A stretch of DNA of 23,171 nucleotides from JBFGCA01 sp041567315 (GTDB lineage: Bacteria; Acidobacteriota; Thermoanaerobaculia; Multivoradales; JAHEKO01): NCBI GenBank assembly GCA_041567315.1, contig JBFGCA010000076.1, positions 1-23,171 on the forward strand, written 5' to 3'. Of this stretch, positions 16,805 through 23,171 are shown piece after piece. Within the stretch, counting starts at the first letter, position 1. Each line of letters begins with the position of its first letter. Made by a program: the position numbers and the translations under genes. The notes below the pieces were generated by a model. That model worked only from the letters and a program-made list of their open reading frames with translations, was not told the origin of the DNA and searched no databases.

Positions 16805-17542
16805 ATGTTCGAGCGCAGCTCCAGCTGGCAGCGCTACAAGGGGGACGAGCCACGCTCGATCCGCCTCCACCTGGGCCACGTCCCCGAGCTGCCGTCCGAA
16901 GAGGAGGGCCGCGGGGTGCTGCGGATCGCCGTCGTCGCGGCGGTGCTGCTGCACGTCGGACTGTTCCTGTTGCAGCTCCCGGAGAGCGCCTCCTCGCCGC
17001 TGGTCCCGGGACCCCGGCAACCGGTCTACGTGGTCCGGCAGGTGCGTTTCAAGCCGCCGCCCCCCAAGGCCCAGGAGCAGATCCCCAAGCCGCGCGAGAC
17101 GCGCCGCCGGATCCCGATCCCCGACCCGACGCCCGACGAGCCCGAGCCGATCGTCTCCCCCGAGATCGAGGTCCCGGAGGTCGACTCGCTGGCCCTGGAC
17201 GCGATCTACGGGGTGCCCGATGCCCCGCCGGCGCCGGGCTGGAGCGGGCCCGCGCCGCACCGGGTGGGTGGCGGGGTCTCGCCACCGGTGCGGATCCACG
17301 CCCCGCAGCCCCGCTACACCGAGGAGGCTCGGCAGGCGCGGATCCAGGGGGTAGTGATCCTGGAGGCGATCATCGACCAGGAAGGGCGGGTGCGCGCCGT
17401 GCGGGTGCTCAAGGACCTGCCGATGGGCCTCGCCGAGTCGGCGGTCGAGACGGTCCGGGAGTGGCGGTTCGAGCCCGCCCGGCTGGACGGCCGACCGGTC
17501 CCGGTCTACTACAACCTGACGGTGCGGTTCTCGCTTCAGTAG
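16805..17542 (+). CDS. TonB-family energy transducer-like protein
   Basis: The 245-residue protein has an unusually long charged cytoplasmic N-terminus (1-38), one membrane helix (about 39-57, LRIAVVAAVLLHVGLFLLQL), a Pro-rich periplasmic spacer (about 60-125, with PPPPKAQEQIPKP), and a C-terminal TonB domain (about 165-245) containing PQPRYTEEARQARIQGVV, VRVLKDLPMGLAESAVE and WRFEPARLDGRPVPV. TonB proteins couple the proton motive force from ExbB-ExbD to outer-membrane receptors; neither ExbB-ExbD nor a receptor is in the window. The ATG lacks a clear ribosome binding site. It follows the ParA-like gene in the same direction and converges with the KBL gene (24 bp between stops). Confidence 0.92.
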   Translation: MFERSSSWQRYKGDEPRSIRLHLGHVPELPSEEEGRGVLRIAVVAAVLLHVGLFLLQLPESASSPLVPGPRQPVYVVRQVRFKPPPPKAQEQIPKPRETRRRIPIPDPTPDEPEPIVSPEIEVPEVDSLALDAIYGVPDAPPAPGWSGPAPHRVGGGVSPPVRIHAPQPRYTEEARQARIQGVVILEAIIDQEGRVRAVRVLKDLPMGLAESAVETVREWRFEPARLDGRPVPVYYNLTVRFSLQ

Positions 17543-17566
17543 CCGCCCGAGCGGCCGCCCCGCGGT

Positions 17567-18799
17567 CTACCCGGTGCGGCCGGGAAAACGCTCGAGGACG
17601 GCCAGCGCCTCGTCGATGTCGGCCGGCGTGTGGTCGGCGCAGATCTGGAAGCGGATCTCCTCGTCGCCCCTGGGCACCACCGGGTAGTTGAGGCCGGTGG
17701 CCAGCACGCCGTTCTCGCGCAGGTGGCGCACCAGGGCGGTGGTGCGCGCGGTGTCCCGCACCATCAGCGGCACCACCGGGTGCTCGCCCGGCAGCGTCTC
17801 GTAGCCCAGCTCGACCAGACCGCGCTCGAACCGCGCCGTCATCTCGCGGAGATGCCCGAGCAGACGGCGCCCCTCGTCGCCCGCGAGCAGCTCGAGGGCC
17901 GCCAGCGCCGCCGACGCCTCGGCCGGGGTGATCGGGTTGGAGTAGATGTAGAAGGCCGACTTCTCGCGCAGATAGGCGATCAACCGCTTGCCGCCGGCGA
18001 CGTAGCCGCCGTTGACGCCCAGCGCCTTGCCGAGCGTCGCCACCAGCAGGTCTACCCGCCCGCCGGTGACCTCCTCGGTGCCGCGGCCGGTGGCCCCGAA
18101 GGCGCCGACTCCGTGCGAGTCGTCGGCCACCACCACCACGTTCTCGGGGAAGCGCGGGTCGAACTCGCGGGCCAGCTCGACGATGCGGTCGAGAGGCGCG
18201 TGGTCGCCGCGCATGCTGAAGATGCCGTCGGTGACGACGATGGCCCGCCGGCAGCTGCCCGCCACCTCCTCGAGCCCGGCGCGCAGCTGGTCGAGGTCGA
18301 GATGGGCGTAGACGCGCTTCTCCGCCGGCCGCGCCAGCCGCATGGCGTTGATGATGCAGTTGTGGTTGAGCGCGTCGCTGAGCACCGCGGTCTGGTCGTC
18401 GATCAGCGCCGGCAGCACGCCCATGGTGGTGGCGTAGGCGGAGCTGAAGATCATCGCCGCCGGCCGGCCGTGGAAGGCGGCGAGCCGCGCCTCGAGCTCG
18501 AGGTGCGGGCGGTAGGAGCCGCTGATGAAGCGCACCGCCCCCGGGCCGGTGCCGAACTCGCGGGCCGCCTCCTCCTCGGCGGCGATCAGCTCGCTACGCA
18601 GCGACAGGCCAAGGTAGGAGTTGGAGTTCATCCGCAGGAACGGCCGGTCGCCCTCGCCGGCCAGCCGGTAGCGCGGACCGCGGCCGGCGGCCGGCGGCAG
18701 CACGCCGGTGATCACCGCCTCCCGGCCCTTGAGCGTCCCCTGGCGCTCCAGCTCCTCGAGCTCGGCGCCCAGCGCGCCGGCCAGTCGATCTACGGGCAT
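17567..18799 (-). CDS. kbl: Glycine C-acetyltransferase (2-amino-3-ketobutyrate CoA ligase), PLP-dependent
   Basis: KBL cleaves 2-amino-3-ketobutyrate with CoA to glycine and acetyl-CoA, the second step of threonine breakdown. The 410-residue protein is an alpha-oxoamine synthase: NSNSYLGLSLRSE near the start, GPGAVRFISGSYRPHLELE, VVTDGIFSMRGD, the cofactor-contacting DDSHGVGAFGATGRG (D227-S-H), and PLP-binding K258 in ATLGKALGVNGGYVAG. The DDSH form and the neighbour point to KBL over biotin (BioF), heme (HemA) or serine palmitoyl enzymes. ATG at 18799 follows AAGGGG with a 7-nt spacer, 40 nt after the stop of threonine dehydrogenase. Together the two genes form a complete two-step pathway in one transcript. 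Confidence 0.93.
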   Translation of the reverse strand: MPVDRLAGALGAELEELERQGTLKGREAVITGVLPPAAGRGPRYRLAGEGDRPFLRMNSNSYLGLSLRSELIAAEEEAAREFGTGPGAVRFISGSYRPHLELEARLAAFHGRPAAMIFSSAYATTMGVLPALIDDQTAVLSDALNHNCIINAMRLARPAEKRVYAHLDLDQLRAGLEEVAGSCRRAIVVTDGIFSMRGDHAPLDRIVELAREFDPRFPENVVVVADDSHGVGAFGATGRGTEEVTGGRVDLLVATLGKALGVNGGYVAGGKRLIAYLREKSAFYIYSNPITPAEASAALAALELLAGDEGRRLLGHLREMTARFERGLVELGYETLPGEHPVVPLMVRDTARTTALVRHLRENGVLATGLNYPVVPRGDEEIRFQICADHTPADIDEALAVLERFPGRTG

Positions 18800-18839
18800 C
18801 TCGTTTCCCCTTCTGTCGTGCCAGCTCTCCTGCGGAGGC

Positions 18840-19802
18840 TCATGAGGACCACTCGCCGGCCAGCTTGGCCCCGAGCTTGTCGATCATGTCGTGGGTCATC
18901 GCCTCCAGGTCGTAGCTCGGCGCCCAGCCCCACTCCTCGCGGGCGGCGCCGTCGTCCAGGCTCTCGGGCCAGGAGTCGGCGATGGCCTGCCGCACCGGGT
19001 CCACCCGGTAGCTGATCTCGAAATCGGGCAGGTGCCGGCGGATCGCCTCCGCCAGCTCGGCCGGGGTGAAGTTCATGGCGGTCACGTTGAAGGCGTTGCG
19101 GTGGACCAGCCGCCCGGGGTCGGCCTCCATCAGCTCGATGATCGCCCGCAGCGCGTCGGGCATGTACATCATGTCGAGCCGGGTGTCGGGGCCCAGGAAG
19201 CACGAGTAGCGGCGGTTGCGGATCGCCTCGTAGAAGATCTCCACCGCATAGTCGGTGGTGCCGCCGCCGGGCTGCGCGACGTGCGAGATCAGGCCCGGGA
19301 AGCGGAGCCCGCGGGTGTCGACCGCGAAGCGCTGCTGGTAGTAGTCGCACAGCAGCTCGCCGGCCACCTTGGTGACCCCGTACATGGTGATCGGCCGCTG
19401 GACGGTGTCCTGCGGCGTGTCGCGCGGCGGCGTGCCCGGCCCGAAGGCGCCGATCGAGCTGGGGAAGAAGACCGCGCAGCGGCTCTGCCGCGCCAGCTCG
19501 AGCACCCGGTAGAGGCCACCCATGTTGACGTCCCAGGCGACCTGCGGCTTCTCCTCGGCCACCGCCGAGAGCAGCGCCGCCAGGTGGTAGATGGTGCCCA
19601 CGTCGTAGCGCCGCACCACTTCCTGGAGCTGGCGCAGGCGGGTGCAGTCGGCGTACTCGAAGGGGCCGTCCTCGATCTCGCCGCCGGGCGGCACCCGGAC
19701 GTCGGAGGCCACCACGCGATCGGCGCCGTAGCGGCGTCTGAGGGCGGGCACCAACTCGGAGCCGATCTGCCCCAGGGCGCCGCTCACCAGGATCCGTTTC
19801 AT
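18840..19802 (-). CDS. L-threonine 3-dehydrogenase, short-chain (epimerase-like) type
   Basis: This NAD-dependent enzyme oxidises L-threonine to 2-amino-3-ketobutyrate in the cytoplasm. The 320-residue protein is an extended short-chain dehydrogenase: nucleotide loop VSGALGQIGSE (6-16), an acidic D34 for NAD selectivity, FPSSIGAFGP and the TPQDTVQRPITMYGVTK stretch with Y141-x3-K145. The TPQDT...R.T.YG segment is typical of threonine dehydrogenases rather than sugar epimerases. It belongs to the SDR form (as in Flavobacterium and animals), not the zinc-dependent E. coli Tdh. I chose ATG 19802 because the family starts with MKRILVSGALGQIG; a GTG at 19853 would add an unlikely 17 residues. It is the first gene of the operon with kbl. 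Confidence 0.93.
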   Translation of the reverse strand: MKRILVSGALGQIGSELVPALRRRYGADRVVASDVRVPPGGEIEDGPFEYADCTRLRQLQEVVRRYDVGTIYHLAALLSAVAEEKPQVAWDVNMGGLYRVLELARQSRCAVFFPSSIGAFGPGTPPRDTPQDTVQRPITMYGVTKVAGELLCDYYQQRFAVDTRGLRFPGLISHVAQPGGGTTDYAVEIFYEAIRNRRYSCFLGPDTRLDMMYMPDALRAIIELMEADPGRLVHRNAFNVTAMNFTPAELAEAIRRHLPDFEISYRVDPVRQAIADSWPESLDDGAAREEWGWAPSYDLEAMTHDMIDKLGAKLAGEWSS

Positions 19803-19836
19803 GGCGGGGTTGTGCGGTCCCTCTCCGCGGGCGCCG

Positions 19837-19866
19837 ATGGTACCGGGGGCCACCGCTCGGCCACAA
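19837..19866 (-). promoter_or_regulatory. Probable promoter of the threonine dehydrogenase-kbl operon
   Basis: On the minus strand TTGTGG (19866-19861) and TACCAT (19842-19837) are 18 nt apart. The expected leader is about 30 nt. The -35 resembles that of the nfeD promoter (TTGTGA). Confidence 0.5.
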
Positions 19867-19896
19867 GCCGGCCGGCCGCCGGCAGGGCGACCCGGC

Positions 19897-19905
19897 TGTT
19901 ACAGT
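19897..19905 (+). promoter_or_regulatory. Extended -10 directly before the HlyD-type gene
   Basis: TGTTACAGT fits TGnTAnnnT. The hexamer ends 7 nt before the ATG at 19913 and no ribosome binding site lies between them, so a leaderless transcript is expected. Confidence 0.6.
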
Positions 19906-19912
19906 AGCCGCG

Positions 19913-21057
19913 ATGCGCGGATGGCGCGGGCGCGTGCTGCTGGCGGCGGCCCTGGTGGCCGTCGTTTTCGTCTTGCGGGCGACCCTGTTCAAGCAGCAGC
20001 CGGTGGAGGTCGAGGTGGCCGAGGTGGGGCGGGGGCCGGTCGAGCAGACGGTCACCAACTCCCGGGCCGGCACCGTCAAGGCGCGGCAGCGGGCCAAGCT
20101 GTCGCCCGAGATCGGCGGCCAGGTGGTGGCCGTGCCCTTACGGGAGGGCGACCGGGTCAAACGTGGCGACGTGCTGCTGCGGCTCGAGGACAGCGTCCAG
20201 CGCGCGCGCCTCCGGCTCGCCGAGCGCGAGCTGCAGGCGCTCGAGGCCGAGCGCCGGCGGGCCTGCCTGGCCGCCGAGCGGGCCGGCCGCGAGCTGGAGC
20301 GGATCCGCCGGCTGGCCGGCGAGGAGATCGTCTCGGCCGACCTGCTCGACGGCGTCGAGAGCGCCAAACAGACCGCCGACGCCGGCTGCCAGGCGGCCGG
20401 CTCCAACGTCGCCCGCGCCGAGGCGGCGGTCGAGCTGGCCCGCACCGAGCTCGACAAGATGGTGCTGCGAGCGCCGTTCGACGGCGTGGTGGCCGAGATC
20501 AGCACCGAGGTCGGGGAATGGACGACGCCCTCGCCGCCGGCGCTGCCGGTGCCGGCGGTGCTCGACCTGCTGGACCCGGAGTCGATCTACGTCAGCGCCC
20601 CCATGGACGAGGTCGACTCGGCCCGCATCCAGCCCGGCCAGCCGGCGCGGGTGACCGTCGACTCGCACCGCGGCCGGTCGTTCGCCGGCCGGGTGGAGCG
20701 CATCGCCCCCTACGTGCTCGACCTCGAGCTGCAGAACCGCACCCTCGAGATCGAGGTGTCGCTGGACGACGCCGAGTTCGTCGCCACCCTGCTGCCCGGC
20801 ACCTCGGCCGACGTCGAGGTGATCCTCGAGGCCCGCGACGACGCCCTGCGGATCCCCACGCAGAGCCTGATGGAGGGCGACTCGGTGCTGGTGCTGGCCG
20901 GCGAGCGGCTCGAGCAGCGCGAGGTCGCCACCGGGCTGCGCAACTGGGACTACACCGAGATCCGATCGGGCCTCGAGGCCGGCGAGCGGGTGGTGGTGTC
21001 GCTCGACCGCGCCGAGGTCAAGGCCGGCGCCCTGGCACGGGCGGCCGGCGGCGAAGC

Positions 21058-21061
<4 letters not shown>
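19913..21061 (+). CDS. HlyD/MacA-type periplasmic adaptor subunit of an ABC exporter
   Basis: The 382-residue protein has a membrane anchor at about 7-23. A split lipoyl-like domain follows: KLSPEIGGQVVAVPLREGDRV on one side, MVLRAPFDGVVAEISTEVGE on the other. Between them lies an alpha-helical hairpin (about 95-180, LRLAERELQALEAERRRACLA and onward). Then come beta-barrel and membrane-proximal domains (about 215-380) with IYVSAPMDEVDSARIQPGQPA and ALRIPTQSLMEGDSVLVLAG. Such adaptors bridge the inner-membrane ABC transporter to an outer-membrane channel. Its TGA overlaps the GTG start of the ATPase gene (GTGA), so they are coupled. The substrate is unknown, and no TolC-like gene is in the window. 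Confidence 0.93.
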
Positions 21062-21810
<749 letters not shown>

Positions 21811-21817
21811 GCCGCCG

Positions 21818-23017
21818 ATGAGCGCCCGCGACCTCGTCCGCTTCGCCCTGCGGGCGCTCACCGGTCACGGGCTGCGCACCGCGCTCAGCCTGCTGGGGGT
21901 GACCATCGGGGTCGCCGCCGTCATCGTGCTGACCGCCCTCGGCGAGGGCTCGCGCCGCTACGTCATCGACCAGTTCGCCAGCCTCGGCACCAATCTGCTG
22001 ATCGTGCTGCCCGGCAAGATCGAGACCACCGGCTTCGTGGGCGTCGGCGGCGCCCCCAACGACCTCACCCTGGCCGACGCCCAGACCATCACCCGCACCG
22101 TGCCGGGCGTGCTGCGGGTGGCCCCGATCTCGATGGGCACCGACCAGGTCTCGTTTGGTGAGCGGGCGCGGCAGATCGCCATCCTGGGGACCACCCACGA
22201 ATACCAGGCTGCCCGCCGGGTGGAGATGGCGCGGGGCAGCTTTCTGCCCGCCGGCGAGCTGTTCCGCGGCAGCCAGGTGGTGGTGCTCGGGCACAAGACG
22301 GCGCGCGAGCTGTTCGGCGGCGCCGAGCCGGTGGGCCAGGTGGTGCGGGTCGGCGGCTGGCGGATGCGGGTGGTCGGCGTCCTCGCCAAGCAGGGCGTCA
22401 AGATGGGCCTCGACTTCGACGACATCGCGATGATCCCGGTCAGCACCGGGCTGCAGATGTTCAACCGCAGCAGCCTGTTCCGGATCATCGTCCAGGCCCG
22501 CGGCCACGCCGACCTGGCGGCGGTCAGGGAGCGGGTGCTGGCGCTGCTCCACGAGCGCCATGGGGAGGACGACGTCACCATCGTCACCCAGGACGCGGTG
22601 CTGTCGACGTTCTCGGCGATCCTCGGCGCCCTCACCCTGGCGGTGGCCGCCATCGCCGCCATCTCGCTGAGCGTCGCCGGTCTCGGCATCATGAACGTGA
22701 TGCTGGTGTCGGTCTCCGAGCGGACCCGCGAGGTGGGTCTGCTCAAGGCGGTCGGCGTCGGCCGCCGGCAGATCCTGTGGCTGTTCCTCACCGAGGCGGT
22801 GGTGATCTCGGGCGCCGGCGGTCTGATCGGGCTGGCGGGCGGCTGGGCGGCGGTGCGGGTGATGGTCCGCTTCGCCCCGACGCTGCCCGCCTCGCCGCCC
22901 CAGTGGGCGGTGGCCGCCGCGCTGGGGCTGTCGCTGGTGGTGGGCGTGGTCTTCGGTCTGTTGCCGGCCCGCCGCGCCACCCGCCTCGACCCGGTGCTGG
23001 CCCTGGCCGGCCGCTAG
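21818..23017 (+). CDS. ABC transporter permease, MacB/FtsX family
   Basis: The 399-residue permease has the standard four-helix layout. TM1 (about 20-42, LRTALSLLGVTIGVAAVIVLTALGEGS) precedes a periplasmic domain (about 45-265, MacB_PCD type, with LITR-like GTDQVSFGERARQIAILG and VVVLGHKTARELFGG). The FtsX core contains three helices (about 268-296, 320-345 and 362-383), with the coupling segment SERTREVGLLKAVGVGRRQI between TM2 and TM3 that contacts the ATPase. Together with the adaptor and ATPase it forms a three-gene export or mechanotransmission machine. The TAG stop lies at the edge of hairpin element B, with no separate terminator visible. Confidence 0.95.
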   Translation: MSARDLVRFALRALTGHGLRTALSLLGVTIGVAAVIVLTALGEGSRRYVIDQFASLGTNLLIVLPGKIETTGFVGVGGAPNDLTLADAQTITRTVPGVLRVAPISMGTDQVSFGERARQIAILGTTHEYQAARRVEMARGSFLPAGELFRGSQVVVLGHKTARELFGGAEPVGQVVRVGGWRMRVVGVLAKQGVKMGLDFDDIAMIPVSTGLQMFNRSSLFRIIVQARGHADLAAVRERVLALLHERHGEDDVTIVTQDAVLSTFSAILGALTLAVAAIAAISLSVAGLGIMNVMLVSVSERTREVGLLKAVGVGRRQILWLFLTEAVVISGAGGLIGLAGGWAAVRVMVRFAPTLPASPPQWAVAAALGLSLVVGVVFGLLPARRATRLDPVLALAGR

Positions 23018-23171
23018 TGTGGCGTCTCCCACTTGGCTTGCCAGATAGGCGAGTCATTCGTTGGTGCTGCCAAGGCGCGCTGACGCAGGCATAGCGGGGA
23101 CTATGTCGAGGAAGCGCAACGCCGGCAGCGCCAGCGAGGGCCGCCTAGATGGTAAGGCGAAGTCGGAGACG
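23018..23171 (+). repeat. Large imperfect-hairpin repeat element, copy B
   Basis: Directly after the permease stop, CGTCTCC (23023-23029) pairs with GGAGACG (23165-23171). CTTGCCA (23037-23043) pairs with TGGTAAG (23150-23156), and TAGGCG (23046-23051) with CGCCTA (23142-23147). TCGTTGGTGCTGCC (23058-23071) pairs with GGCAGCGCCAGCGA (23124-23137) over 14 positions with two G-U pairs. Then come an AA bulge (23072-23073) and GGCG (23074-23077) with CGCC (23120-23123). The apex holds a helix of CATAG (23090-23094) with CTATG (23101-23105). The architecture and core motifs equal copy A, in the same orientation on the plus strand. The element reaches the window end and probably extends a few bases beyond. 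Confidence 0.8.

Noticed and set aside
17543..17566. Small GC hairpin between the convergent TonB and kbl stops (CCGC with GCGG) as a bidirectional terminator
   Set aside because: The stem is only about 4 bp and no T-run follows on either strand, so it is not convincing.
19801..21057. Extended open frame upstream of the ABC ATPase
   Set aside because: The first 419 codons are an alternate frame of the adaptor gene. The ATPase proper starts at GTG 21058, where ABC homology begins.

Overview
The window is a very GC-rich (roughly 70-75% by eye) stretch of chromosome from a diderm bacterium. The diderm reading rests on apolipoprotein N-acyltransferase, a TonB-type transducer, an O-antigen-ligase-like protein and an HlyD/MacB-type exporter. 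Gene content, composition and style (long TPR proteins, many leaderless or short-leader genes, short-chain-type threonine dehydrogenase next to KBL) resemble Acidobacteriota such as Thermoanaerobaculia, but that placement is an inference. I see no phage genes, transposase gene, tRNA, rRNA or CRISPR array, and no gene-free stretch longer than about 265 bp. Layout: positions 1-142 and 23018-23171 hold two members of one family of large imperfect-hairpin elements, each starting right at the TAG stop codon of the adjacent gene. Between 143 and 12452 all genes lie on the minus strand. In transcription order these are a membrane-anchored protein of unknown function, a DUF255/YyaL protein fused to a DsbD N-terminal-like domain, then from a clear sigma-70 promoter nfeD, a slipin/stomatin, a SPOR-domain protein, lnt, prfB (with programmed +1 frameshift), a GT-B glycosyltransferase and a polytopic membrane protein. 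From 12716 to 17542 genes run on the plus strand: a secreted TPR protein with Gly/Pro-rich repeats, an O-antigen-ligase-like protein with a TPR tail, a ParA/MinD-like ATPase without ParB, and a TonB-like protein. From 17567 to 19802 (minus) lies a threonine-to-glycine operon (threonine dehydrogenase, then KBL). From 19913 to 23017 (plus) lies an HlyD-MacB-type export system with overlapping or closely spaced genes. Most of the content concerns the cell envelope: lipoprotein maturation (lnt), membrane-protein quality control (NfeD plus slipin), peptidoglycan binding (SPOR), polysaccharide handling (glycosyltransferase, ligase), energy coupling (TonB) and export (ABC system). The most noteworthy observation is the terminal hairpin pair. 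The two elements keep the same core (CAAGGCGCG on the 5' side, GCAACGCCG on the 3' side, 42 nt between the GGCG/CGCC stems), while the supporting 9-bp stem has changed sequence at seven of nine positions with pairing preserved. This is what a structured RNA or hairpin-based mobile DNA element would show.
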